64,000 nucleotides of DNA from SZUA-442 sp963792405 (GTDB lineage: Bacteria > Actinomycetota > Acidimicrobiia > Spongiisociales > UBA5794), in contig CAWBVU010000006.1 of NCBI GenBank assembly GCA_963792405.1, positions 1,674,001-1,738,000 of the forward strand. Reading direction: 5' to 3'. The position numbers were made by a program, and so were the translations under genes. Below, one piece after another: positions 41,442-50,566 of the stretch (position 1 is its first letter; each line of letters opens with the position of its first letter). The notes beneath the pieces were generated by a model. The model saw nothing but the letters and a program-made list of their open reading frames with translations. It made no database searches and was not told where the DNA came from.

Positions 41442-44400
41442 CTAGCGGAGGGTCAGCGGTGTGATCTGGCCGAAGTCGTCCGCGGTGAGGTCGTCGAGGT
41501 TCCCCGACGTGATCGGGGTCGCTGGCGTGAGCATCTGCTCCTGGATGCCCGCCTCCGGCCACAGGAGATCGAGGATCCGCGTTCGGTTGAGGGAGCCATC
41601 GCCTCCGCCGATGCGGTACTGCTGGGCGGAGGCCTCGACGTCACGGATCCTGCGCACACCCGACGACGGGAAGCCCTCCTGGGACATCACCGCGACCGCA
41701 TAGCCCCACGTCGATGGATCACCCTCGGGGAAGAGGTCCCGCGCCAGACGCACCACCACCCTGCCCTTGTCACCGAAAACGAGTGTCGTGAGCGTCGGCT
41801 GGGTCTCGTCGGCGTCGTCCTCGTTCGAGGCGACGAACAGCGCGGGCTCCCATCCCTCGATGGTGAGTGCACGCTCCCATCCCGATCCCTCGTCGAGCGC
41901 TGCGTTGCGCCCATCGATCATCCTCCGTGCGCCGGTTCCCGCTCCCGGGTCCACGTCGACGTACACGTCGAAGGTCTGGATGGAGAGGCCGACCGGGCTG
42001 TCCCATGGGTTCGCGATGGGGGCGGCGACCGTGAACTCGAAGACGAGCTCGTCCCCTGACAAGCCCACGGCGAAGCCCGTCAGGTCGTAGGAGCCCGGTT
42101 GGAACACCGTGTCCGTCGGGTAGGTGTACGTACCGGGGCCATGGTCGTCTCCGGCCGGGTCCTCCGCGCTGAACACGACCTCGACGTTGGAGATGTCGGG
42201 CACCTGCAGTGTCCCGCGACCGCCCTCGGGAGCCCTGAGGTTCTTTCCCTGTTCATCGACGATGAGCAGGATCGAGATGCGGTCACCGACGCCGACCGGT
42301 CCAAGTGCGCCGATCGGGAGGGCGAACTCGATGGCGCCGTCACGGGAGGCGGACTCGAGCGCCGTGCCCTCGTCGAAGAGGGCGTCGACGTCCTCGGGCG
42401 GTGCCGTGGGCAGATCGGGCAACCGTACGGTGCCATCCGGGTAGATCCGCAGGACCCGCGACGCATCGAAGCCGAGCACCTGGGCAGCGTCGATGTCGGC
42501 CGCGCCGACGCTCAAGCCGGTCGTCAGGCCCGCGCCGGGAACACCGAGGTAGAGCTCTGCCCGGTCACCGTCGAGGCCGTCGATGCGGAGATAGAGGTTC
42601 TCGGTGTCGAAGGCCCACGACAGCGGATAGCCACCGTCGTAGAGGCCGCCCTGCGCCCACGCGTCGTCATCGAACCTGCCGATCGGGATCTCGACGAGCG
42701 CGTCCGGCGTGCGGTCGGGCTCGACGGACGGGTAGGGGATGATCGGTACCCGGATGAAAGGGGGCCGCGCTCGTCCGAGGGCGTCGTAGACCTGGCCGAG
42801 CAACTCGCGGTACGCGGTATCGAAGTACCCGTCGTCACCCGAGTCCTGGTCGCTCCCGTACCACCAGAACCAGTCGCTCCCCTCGGCGAACAGCATCGAC
42901 TCGTAGGCGGCGGCATAGGTGGCAGCGTCCACGGATGCCTCGGCACGCCTCAGGTCATCCCTGACCTCCCAGAGGTAGTCCCAGGCCTTGGCTTCCTCGC
43001 CCTCACCGATCCAGGTCTGGAAGTTGGGCTGGAACCACGACGCTGGGAACACCTCGGGCAGGGGCTCGAAGGCATCGGGGAACGCCTCGATGAGCTGGCT
43101 GGGTGTGGCCGTCGTGACCCAGTCCGTCGTCGTCAGCCCCGTGTAGAGGGCGTCGAGGAAGTCGATGCCGTCATTGTCGTAGTTCTCCCATGCGTTCTCG
43201 CCGTCGACGACGATCGTCACCACACGGAGCCCGTCGTAGCCGACGGCGTCGAGCTGGTCGCGGATGTTGGCGAGCCGACCCATGAAGTCGTCGGCTGCGG
43301 CTCCGGCTGAGCTCCCCGAGTACTCGAAGCCGATGCGGTCGGCGAGTTCGACGTCACGGAAGAACATCGGGAGCTGTGGCACCCGGCTGTGCTGCGCTGC
43401 ATAGGGCCGATAGAGGACGTCGGCAGCCTCGACCGTGCCGTTGCTGTCCCTCGTGAACGACCCGATCCCGAGCGTCTCGCCGAGCACGTGCTCCCCCGTC
43501 GCGACCCACGTGACACCGTTGTTCGCCCAGATCGGGGTGACGAGCTGGCTCACGGATCCTTCGCCCGGCCACATCCCCGAGGGCCTCCGACCGAGGAGTC
43601 GTTCGGCCTCGTCGAGGCCCCTCGTCACCTGGTCCACGGCATCGTTGACCTCACGGAAGCGGTTCGACGGCATGATCGCCGATGGATCGCCGAAGAGGGC
43701 CTGGTCCGTGTCCCCGATCAGCGGGAGGATCGGGTGGGCCAGCGGTGTCGTCGTGACCTCGATGACGCCCTCGTCCCACAGGCGGGTGTGGACGTCGACG
43801 ACCTTCCCGACGATCTCGAGGTGGACGCCGAGCACCGTCGCCTTGTCCTCCTCGGTGAAGTCGCGTCCCTTCGCGACCAGGCCGGCGAGGGGCTCCTCGG
43901 CGAGGAATCGTGGATCGGTCCACCCGAGGTTCCACAGCAGCTGCAGGTCGCGCCAGTCCTCGGTCGTGTACTCGGTGCCTGCGTCGCGCAGGTCCCGAAG
44001 CTCCCGGTACCTCGGGAAGCGGTCGATGATCCTCGGGTTGATGTCGAAGAATCGGGCGAGGATGAAGTCCTTGTCCTCGTCGCCGAGTTGGTCGGCGGGG
44101 ATCTCGGTCTTCACCCAGTAGAGGTCCCTGGCGCCATCGAGGATGTCCTCGAGCTGGAGGAGCAGGACCGGGGTGAGGTTGAACGTCACGTTGAGGCCGT
44201 CGTAGTCGGCGACCATCGCCGCCATGTCGTAGTAGTCCTTCGTGGCGTGGACCCGCACCCACGGTCGGCTGACGACGCCATCCGCGTCCTTCGGGTACAG
44301 CGGCTGGTGCTGGTGCCAGATCAGGTTGACGTACAGCTGATCGGGATCGAGTGCGTCCTCCCCGACGTTCGTCGTCGTCGTGGTGGTGGCGGCAGGCCGA

Positions 44401-44484
44401 GGTCGTCGTGTCGTCCGCATCGTTCGGTGTGCAGGCCACGGCGGCGAGGACGAGGGCCATGAGGACGAGGACGAGGCGACGCAC
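41442..44484 (-). CDS. Exported GH57 alpha-glucan hydrolase, with a one-base frameshift near 44394
   Basis: The signal peptide is read from GTG 44484 (MRRLVLVLMALVLAAVACTP, lipobox AVAC) but the body continues in the next frame from ATTTTTTNVGEDALD. One surplus base near 44394, at the edge of a Thr-codon run, separates them; a sequencing error or real slip is possible. The body, about 980 residues, has the GH57 regions HQHQPLY, HPILPLIGDT, GMWPGEGSVSQL (nucleophile Glu) and IVVDGENAWENYD (acid Asp). Beta-rich glucodextranase-type C-terminal domains follow from about residue 600. It probably trims starch or pullulan-like polymers for MalEFG. Confidence 0.8.
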
Positions 44485-44490
44485 AGGGCG

Positions 44491-44496
44491 AGTCTA
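44491..44496 (-). promoter_or_regulatory. -10-like TAGACT, 6 nt before the GH57 signal-peptide GTG
   Basis: The minus strand reads TAGACT, six bases, GTG 44484. This supports the upstream start in the signal-peptide frame and thus the frameshift call. Confidence 0.48.
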
Positions 44497-44599
44497 CGAG
44501 CTGATCCATCGCCTCGTGCCGAGGCACACCACGGCGACGACGTCGCCTCCGTGTGCGTTCTCCGGCGAGCGTGGGTCTCCGCCAGGGCTCCGTACGGGC

Positions 44600-44625
44600 G
44601 TCTCCCCGACCGCGGCCGGGGAGAC
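44600..44625 (-). terminator. Hairpin after the SRPBCC gene
   Basis: GTCTCCCCG (44600-44608) and CGGGGAGAC (44617-44625) form a perfect 9-bp stem with an eight-base loop, six bases past the SRPBCC stop. It likely ends that transcript before the GH57 promoter. Confidence 0.6.
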
Positions 44626-44630
44626 TCCCC

Positions 44631-45146
44631 TCATGCGGCCTTCGTCACCGGACCCTTCTCGTCCCGCGGCGCACGGGCCGTCGACTTCCCGTCGGCGAGG
44701 CCGTTGCGGAAGGCCGAGTCGAGACGGTCGAAGTCGCTCCGCACCTGCTGACGCATCATCAGCGGTACGTTGGTCATCAGCCACCCGATCGACGTGCCAA
44801 ACCACCCTGCCCGCTCATCGACATAGGCGACGAGGTGCATCGTGAAGGCTCCCGGCCCGGCATGCGAGTAGTGCTGCTCGACATGCATGTCGGGCCAACC
44901 GGGGAACTTGTACAACGTCCGTGACATCTCCGGGGCGACCCGTTCCTCGAGGACGAGCGAACCCGTGAACGGCAGACCGAGGTACCTGCCGGCGACCCTG
45001 ACGGTGTCTCCGGGCTTCTCCCTGGCGCAGTCGTCGGGGTTGGCCACCTCGACACCCATCCACTCGGGCCACGTGTGGAAGTCCTCGATGTAGTCCCAAC
45101 CACGCTGCCGTGAGACGGGGAATGTGCGCGTCATCTCGAAGCGCAT
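44631..45146 (-). CDS. SRPBCC (START-like) family protein
   Basis: A 171-residue soluble protein of the SRPBCC ligand-binding fold, seen in FEMTRTFPVSRQRGWDYIED (N-terminal strand and helix), VRVAGRYLGLPFTGSLVLEE in the middle and the long C-terminal helix LMMRQQVRSDFDRLDSAFRNG. Such proteins bind hydrophobic ligands or aid polyketide and lipid metabolism. ATG 45146 follows GAGGTGAT; longer readings lack coding character. No ligand can be named. Confidence 0.78.
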   Translation of the reverse strand: MRFEMTRTFPVSRQRGWDYIEDFHTWPEWMGVEVANPDDCAREKPGDTVRVAGRYLGLPFTGSLVLEERVAPEMSRTLYKFPGWPDMHVEQHYSHAGPGAFTMHLVAYVDERAGWFGTSIGWLMTNVPLMMRQQVRSDFDRLDSAFRNGLADGKSTARAPRDEKGPVTKAA

Positions 45147-45360
45147 CCAAATCACCTCGCTCCCCGAGGCGGGAGTTCCGCCATGAGGCGGAGCCTCACC
45201 CCAACGGTACGCCCGCCCCGCATCTGCGACAAGGCGTCCTTGCCCCTCACATCGGTGTGAGGACGACTGCCGCCACGGGCCTTCGACATCGCCGCCATCG
45301 GGCCGTGGCCTCCGGCGGCGCCTTCCGGCCACAGGTTGCGAGCAGGACCGAACGTCCGCG

Positions 45361-47529
45361 CTAGCGCACTCGGCTGTCGAGGAGCATGGAGATGTCCTGG
45401 ACGATCACCGACTCGTCCGCGCCGATCTCCTTCACGCCATCGTCCATCATCACGTAGCAGAAGGGGCACCCGGTGGCGACGACGGAGGCGCCGGTCGCGA
45501 CGGCCTCCTGGGTCCGCTCGATGTTGACCTTCTTGCCGGTGTGCTCCTCGAACCAGAACTTGCCGCCACCGGCACCGCAACAGAAGCTGTTGGTGCCGTT
45601 GCGCTTCATCTCGACGCGGACGCCGGTCGCGTCGACGATGGTGCGGGGGGCGAGGAAGACGTCGTTGTGCCTGCCGAGGTAGCACGGATCGTGGAAGACG
45701 ATGCGTTCACCGGTGTCGTCGGGGACGAGCCTCCCCTCCTCGACGAGCATGCTGAGCAGCTCCGAGTGGTGCACCACGTGGTAGTCGCCGCCGAACTGGG
45801 GGTACTCGTTCGACAGCGTGTTGAAGCAGTGGGGGCACTGGGTGACGATGGTCCTCACGCCCAGGTCGTTGAGGGTCGCGATGTTCTGGAGGGCGAGGCC
45901 CTGGAACACGTACTCGTTGCCGGTGCGCCTGGCGGGATCGCCCGTGCACAGCTCCTTGGCCCCCAGGATGCCGAAGTCGATGCCCGCCTTGTGGAGGAGG
46001 CGTGCCGTGGCGATGGTGACGTTGCGGTTGCGGTCGTCGAAGGATCCCGCACACCCCACCCACATGAGGTACTCGGCGGTCACGCCGGGCTCCCCCAGCC
46101 GCTTGACCTCGAAGTCGAGGGCGTCGGTCCAGTCGCCCCTGGTCTTCTGGTCCACGCCATAGACGTTGGAGGAGTTCTCCATCGACACGTACGCCTTGCC
46201 GAGCTCGCTCGGGAACTCCGCCTCCATCAGCGACTTGTAGCGTCGCATGTCGAGGATCTTGTCGAGGATCTCGATGCCCGCAGGGCATGCCTCGTCACAT
46301 GCACGGCACGTCGTGCAGGACCACAGCTCTTCGTCCGTGATCAACCCGAAGACGTCGTCCGATGACACTGTGATCGCGGCGTCGACACCCACCGGCGGCG
46401 ACTGGGGCGGCGTGGCGGTCATCGAGGCGACGGTGCCGAGCTTCAGGACGATCTCACGGGGGTCGAGCGGCTTGCCGGTCGTGTTGGCGGGGCACACCGA
46501 CGTGCATCGTCCACAGATCGTGCAGGCGTCCGTGTCCATCAGCTGCTTCCAGGTGAACTCCCCGACCGTGGCGGCGCCGATCGTCTCGATGTCGGTCGCC
46601 TCCATGAGGTTGGGGACCGCCTTCATCGCACCCTTGGGTCGTTCCCTCGGTGCGAGGGCGAGGTTCACGGGCGTCGTCATCATGTGGCGCAGCTTGGTCA
46701 CGGGCAGCACCACGAGGAACGCGAAGAAGGTGGCGATATGGGCGATCCACATGGCCTGGTGGATCCCCGAGGCATCGGCACTCGGGATCAACGTCGACAG
46801 CGGATACCCGACCATGGACCATCGTTCGAAGTCGGGCTGGCCGGCGAGGGAGATGCGTGCCGCCTCGACGAGGAATCCGGTGATGCCGATCGACGCCAGG
46901 AGGATCAGGATCCAGGCATCCTCGGGCCTGGTCTTGGTGCGGATGCGCCATGGGCGGATCCCGTAGCGGCGGATCGCCGCCCATGCGAGACCGGCGAGGA
47001 ACGCCACACCGGCGATGTCGAGGACGAGCGAGTAGCCCTCGTAGAACGGGCCGTGGAGGAACTTCAGGTTGGCGGGCAGGAGGTGGTCGATCTCGAGCGT
47101 GACGGTTCCGAGGAACAGGATGACGAAGCCCCAGTAGATGAGCGAGTGCATGACCCCGGAGGCGGGGTCCTCTGCGACGGTCCTCATCGACACGCCCGCC
47201 ATGAACGCCCGGACGCGGCGCTTCCAGAGACCCGAGCGCGACTCCCACGATCCGCGTTGCCAGTTCCTCGCCCGCATGGCGAACAGGCCGACCGAGATGG
47301 CGAGCATCGTGGCGACGAGGATGTAGAACAGGGCGACGATCAGTGTGGGGATGTTCCCGAAGACGACCCTCGTGACCTCGTGGTCACCCTCGCCCGGCAA
47401 TGTGCCGAGCCACCACAGCAGCAGCGTCCCGACGAAGGCGAGTGCCGCAACGACCCACAGCACCCTCGCCGCGGACAGGCGCGGGCGGGTCTCGGTCTCG
47501 GCCTCGGTCTCGTGATCGGTTGCCGTCAC
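45361..47529 (-). CDS. EtfD-like membrane iron-sulfur oxidoreductase (heterodisulfide-reductase-related)
   Basis: A 722-residue protein. Residues 1-285 hold about six helices of a NarI-like cytochrome b domain (HSLIYWGFVILFLGTVTLE, WIAHIATFFAFLVVLPVTKL). Two 4Fe-4S sets follow: C336, C339, C342, C346 and C405, C408, C411, C415. Then come two CCG-type domains (HDPCYLGRHNDV, SFCCGAGGG, GCPFCYVMM). The layout matches mycobacterial EtfD (Rv0338c), which takes electrons from ETF in beta-oxidation to the quinone pool. The two acyl-CoA dehydrogenases in this window would feed it. GTG 47529 follows GGAGGAGG. Confidence 0.85.
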   Translation of the reverse strand: MTATDHETEAETETRPRLSAARVLWVVAALAFVGTLLLWWLGTLPGEGDHEVTRVVFGNIPTLIVALFYILVATMLAISVGLFAMRARNWQRGSWESRSGLWKRRVRAFMAGVSMRTVAEDPASGVMHSLIYWGFVILFLGTVTLEIDHLLPANLKFLHGPFYEGYSLVLDIAGVAFLAGLAWAAIRRYGIRPWRIRTKTRPEDAWILILLASIGITGFLVEAARISLAGQPDFERWSMVGYPLSTLIPSADASGIHQAMWIAHIATFFAFLVVLPVTKLRHMMTTPVNLALAPRERPKGAMKAVPNLMEATDIETIGAATVGEFTWKQLMDTDACTICGRCTSVCPANTTGKPLDPREIVLKLGTVASMTATPPQSPPVGVDAAITVSSDDVFGLITDEELWSCTTCRACDEACPAGIEILDKILDMRRYKSLMEAEFPSELGKAYVSMENSSNVYGVDQKTRGDWTDALDFEVKRLGEPGVTAEYLMWVGCAGSFDDRNRNVTIATARLLHKAGIDFGILGAKELCTGDPARRTGNEYVFQGLALQNIATLNDLGVRTIVTQCPHCFNTLSNEYPQFGGDYHVVHHSELLSMLVEEGRLVPDDTGERIVFHDPCYLGRHNDVFLAPRTIVDATGVRVEMKRNGTNSFCCGAGGGKFWFEEHTGKKVNIERTQEAVATGASVVATGCPFCYVMMDDGVKEIGADESVIVQDISMLLDSRVR

Positions 47530-47606
47530 GCCGCCTCCTCCGGATCGGTCACGCCGATGCTAAACGCGAGCGTGAAGTGGGCGGCGGTCATGGCGGAGTG
47601 TCCGCG

Positions 47607-48413
47607 TCAGCCGTTCGGGGGCTGTCCCTCGGTCCCTCCCTGGGCGTCACCCTGGACCTCGGCGATCGCCTCCACCTCGGTCGCCCGGGCGGGTGCGGCC
47701 GACGTGATCCCGAGCTCCGCCTTGAGCTCCTCGAGCTTGGCGTCGGCCTGGGTGACGTTGATCGCGGCGCGCAGTTCCGCCTCGGCGCCCTCGGGTGTGG
47801 CGTCGTGCAGTTCCGCCCTCGCCATCGCCTCCGCCTTGCGCTGCTCGATCTTGCGCTCGACCTGGTCGAGCGACGGCCCGGTGTCCGACATCGACGCCGA
47901 CATGGTCTTGACGGCCTCGTTGACGGCCTCCTGCATCTTGGCCTGCTCGAGCTGGCCGAGCAGCTCCATCCGCTTCGCGGAGAGTTCCTGGAGGCGCATC
48001 GCGTTGGCCTGGACGGCATCCTTGGCCTTCTCGGCCTGGACCTGGGCGACGGTGTACTGCTCCTTCAGCGATGCGAGGTTGTTCTCCGAGGCCTGGAGCT
48101 TCATCGCGATCGACTGGGCGGCCTGGGTCCACTTCTCGTAGCCAGCGGTGTCCCCCGCGTTCTTCGCTGCCTCCGCCTTGAGGAGTGCCTGCTTGGCCAT
48201 CTCCCTCGCCTCGCCGGCGTCGTCGGCGGCGCGTTCGAGCTGGCTCTCGAGGGCGGTCCTATGGGCGACGACCTTGGCTGCCTGGTTCCGGAGGTCCTGG
48301 TCCTTCTTCTTCGCGTCCATGATGGCCGCTTCGAGTTCGATCTTCGGATCCATGGCGTTGTCGGCCGTCGTGCTGAAGAGGGCCTTCAGGTAGGCCCAGA
48401 TACGAGAGAACAT
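47607..48413 (-). CDS. PspA/IM30 family membrane-protection protein
   Basis: A 268-residue coiled-coil protein. The amphipathic N-terminus MFSRIWAYLKALFSTTAD binds membranes; long heptad-rich helices (residues about 25-190) and an acidic C-terminal tail follow. This is the ESCRT-III-like PspA fold that coats stressed membranes. Minus-strand TAGTAT near 48450 gives a leader of about 30 nt. The neighbouring TPM-domain gene on the same strand, 79 bp upstream, suggests a shared envelope-stress role. Confidence 0.87.
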   Translation of the reverse strand: MFSRIWAYLKALFSTTADNAMDPKIELEAAIMDAKKKDQDLRNQAAKVVAHRTALESQLERAADDAGEAREMAKQALLKAEAAKNAGDTAGYEKWTQAAQSIAMKLQASENNLASLKEQYTVAQVQAEKAKDAVQANAMRLQELSAKRMELLGQLEQAKMQEAVNEAVKTMSASMSDTGPSLDQVERKIEQRKAEAMARAELHDATPEGAEAELRAAINVTQADAKLEELKAELGITSAAPARATEVEAIAEVQGDAQGGTEGQPPNG

Positions 48414-48491
48414 CGCGCCCCCGGTGTCGTCGCTGCTGGTCCACCCGATACTAGGACGCCGGAGGCCCGCCCGGGGAGTCGAGCTCCTCGA

Positions 48492-49625
48492 TCAGCCCCT
48501 GCGGCGCCCGCCGCCCCTGGTGCGCCCGGACGAGGATGGGCTCCGCGGCGCGCTCCCGCCGCCGCTGCTGCGGCGACCCGCTGACCCGCCCCCGAATCCA
48601 CCGCTGAGGCCGCGCATGGCTTGCATCGCGAGCACGGCCTTGAGCATGTCGTCCGCACCAGGGCCCGATCGTCGCGTCGGTCGACGTTCGTAGGTGGGCA
48701 GGGGCGGTAGACCCGACACGGGCGATCCCGCGGGCGCCGATGTGGGACCCGACGTGGTGGCGGGGGGACTCGCCTTCGGGGGCTCGGGCCGCGGCGGTGG
48801 CTCCGTGCCGTCGAGCAGTGCCTCGGTGCAGTCGAGGTGCCAGATGGCGGTCTCGAGGTCCGATGCGATCCCTGCCATGTCCTGGATCGTCGTCGCCCGC
48901 GCCACCCTGTCCGCAGCATCGCGGTAGATGACCCCTGCTGCGTCGAAGTGCTGCTTCACCTCGGCATTGGTGGAATCCGCGACCTCGGCCTCATCGTCGA
49001 GGATGTCGTTGGCGATCGCGTCGATCTGGGCATGGGCGGTGCGCTTGAGGTCGGCGACCGCCCTCTCACGGGCCTTGCGACGGTTCCGTGAACCGCGCCA
49101 CACGGCGAAGGCGATCAAGGCGACGATGGCACCGACGATGAGCAGCAGGATCCACAGCCCGTTGCCGGACGACGCTGAGCCTTCCCCAGAGCCACCACCC
49201 GACACGAGGGCATCGACGAAGATGGAGACGACGTCGTCGGAGGTCGACCCGTCGAGCGACGCGTCGAGCGCCCGATTCAGCTCCTCGGTGGACCAGATGT
49301 TGTCGGCATTCGATGACCACCCGACCGTCTCCGGGGCCACGACGAGCACGGTGCCCTCCGACCTCGGGACTTCGTCGAGCACGCCGTCGGCGAAGGTCGT
49401 GGCACCCGCTGAGGGCTCGTCCACGAGGACCACGGCGTAGAAGAGGCTGCCGAACGAGCGGGCGTCGGACACTGCGCGACCGACCACGGCATCTGTCGCG
49501 TCGGCACCGTCCTCGATGACGTACCCGCTGGCGACGAGGTCGGGGACGACGTCGGACGGTGCGGCGGCCCCGACGCCGAGCACGACGGCGGCCATGGACA
49601 CGGTGATGACGAGGACCCGCTTCAT
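48492..49625 (-). CDS. TPM-domain (YgcG-like) membrane protein
   Basis: A 377-residue protein. A signal peptide (KRVLVITVSMAAVVLGVGAAA) precedes a divergent TPM domain (about 25-140; the FGSLFYAVVLVDEPSAGATT and GTVLVVAPETVGWSSN segments). One transmembrane helix (about 160-185) leads to a helical cytoplasmic region and a C-terminus full of Gly, Ser, Pro and Arg (GGFGGGSAGRRSSGGGS). TPM proteins are often neighbours of pspA. TAGCCT seven bases upstream fixes ATG 49625. Confidence 0.78.
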   Translation of the reverse strand: MKRVLVITVSMAAVVLGVGAAAPSDVVPDLVASGYVIEDGADATDAVVGRAVSDARSFGSLFYAVVLVDEPSAGATTFADGVLDEVPRSEGTVLVVAPETVGWSSNADNIWSTEELNRALDASLDGSTSDDVVSIFVDALVSGGGSGEGSASSGNGLWILLLIVGAIVALIAFAVWRGSRNRRKARERAVADLKRTAHAQIDAIANDILDDEAEVADSTNAEVKQHFDAAGVIYRDAADRVARATTIQDMAGIASDLETAIWHLDCTEALLDGTEPPPRPEPPKASPPATTSGPTSAPAGSPVSGLPPLPTYERRPTRRSGPGADDMLKAVLAMQAMRGLSGGFGGGSAGRRSSGGGSAPRSPSSSGRTRGGGRRRG

Positions 49626-49632
49626 GCCCCGC

Positions 49633-49638
49633 AGGCTA
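49633..49638 (-). promoter_or_regulatory. -10-like TAGCCT, 7 nt before the TPM gene ATG
   Basis: The minus strand reads TAGCCT, seven bases, ATG 49625. Confidence 0.45.
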
Positions 49639-49660
49639 CGCCATCGCACGCGGAGGGTGC

Positions 49661-50566
49661 TCAGCCGCCGACGAGGGCGCGGGCGAAGAAGGCGAGGTTG
49701 GCGGGGCGTTCGGCGAGACGACGGGTGAGGTAGGGGTACCACGCCGATCCGTAGGGCACGTAGACGCGCATCTGATGGCCACGGGCGACGAGCTCGGCCT
49801 GGCGATCCCTACGCACGCCGTAGAGCATCTGGAACTCCCAGGCCGCCGTCCGTCCGCCGGCGAGTGCGAGCACAGGCAAGAGCCTGGCATCGTCGTGGCT
49901 CGCGATCGCCGGCGTGACCCCCTCGGCGTGCATCAGGCGCGCCGAGAGCCGGTCGAAGGCGGCGTCCACCACCGCGCCCGACTGGTAGGCGATCGACTCC
50001 GGCTCGGCGTACGCCCCCTTGCACAATCGCACGTGGCCCCCGAGCGCGATGATCCGCTCCAGGTCGTCCGTCGTGCGGTGCAAGTAGGCCTGGATCGCGA
50101 TCCCGACGTTCCCGTGGCGACGCTGGGCATCCTCGTACAGGTCGATGGTGGTTCCGGTGAAGGTCGACTCCTCCATGTCGACGGTCACGCTCGTACCGAC
50201 CTCCTTCGCCGCCGCCGCAAGGGCATCGAGGTTCGCCCCGGCCACGGCGTCGTCGAGGCCCATGCCGAGTTGGGTGAGCTTCACCGAGATGTTGGCGTCG
50301 ACCCCGGAGCGGGCGATTGCTTCGAGGCAGTCGAGGTATGCCCTGGTGGCGACCTCGGCCTCCCCGATGTCGGTGACGTGCTCACCGAGGTGATCGAGGG
50401 AGACCACCATGCCGTCGTCATTGAGCTGCTTGGCAGCAGCGATGGCATGGTCGAGCGTGTCACCGGCGACGAATCGCCCAGCCACTGCACGCCCGGCCCT
50501 CGTCCCTGTGACGAGGTTCCTCACCAGTCGCCGATCGGTCACGGCGAGGACGGCGCCCCGCATCAT
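49661..50566 (-). CDS. Proline dehydrogenase (monofunctional)
   Basis: A 301-residue FAD enzyme oxidising proline to pyrroline-5-carboxylate. Conserved barrel pieces are VVSLDHLGEHVTD, ANISVKLTQLGMGLDD, TVDMEESTFTGTT, VRLCKGAYAEPESIAYQ and the C-terminal VYVPYGSAWYPYLTRRLAER. It lacks the P5C dehydrogenase and DNA-binding parts of PutA, and no P5C dehydrogenase gene is near. Its ATG shares one base with the proC stop (TGATG), so the synthesis and breakdown enzymes of proline are made from one mRNA. Confidence 0.92.
   Translation of the reverse strand: MMRGAVLAVTDRRLVRNLVTGTRAGRAVAGRFVAGDTLDHAIAAAKQLNDDGMVVSLDHLGEHVTDIGEAEVATRAYLDCLEAIARSGVDANISVKLTQLGMGLDDAVAGANLDALAAAAKEVGTSVTVDMEESTFTGTTIDLYEDAQRRHGNVGIAIQAYLHRTTDDLERIIALGGHVRLCKGAYAEPESIAYQSGAVVDAAFDRLSARLMHAEGVTPAIASHDDARLLPVLALAGGRTAAWEFQMLYGVRRDRQAELVARGHQMRVYVPYGSAWYPYLTRRLAERPANLAFFARALVGG

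Noticed and set aside
45147..45360. A possible small gene between the EtfD-like and SRPBCC genes
   Set aside because: No frame has a ribosome site plus sensible composition. I see only weak GC-rich hairpins.
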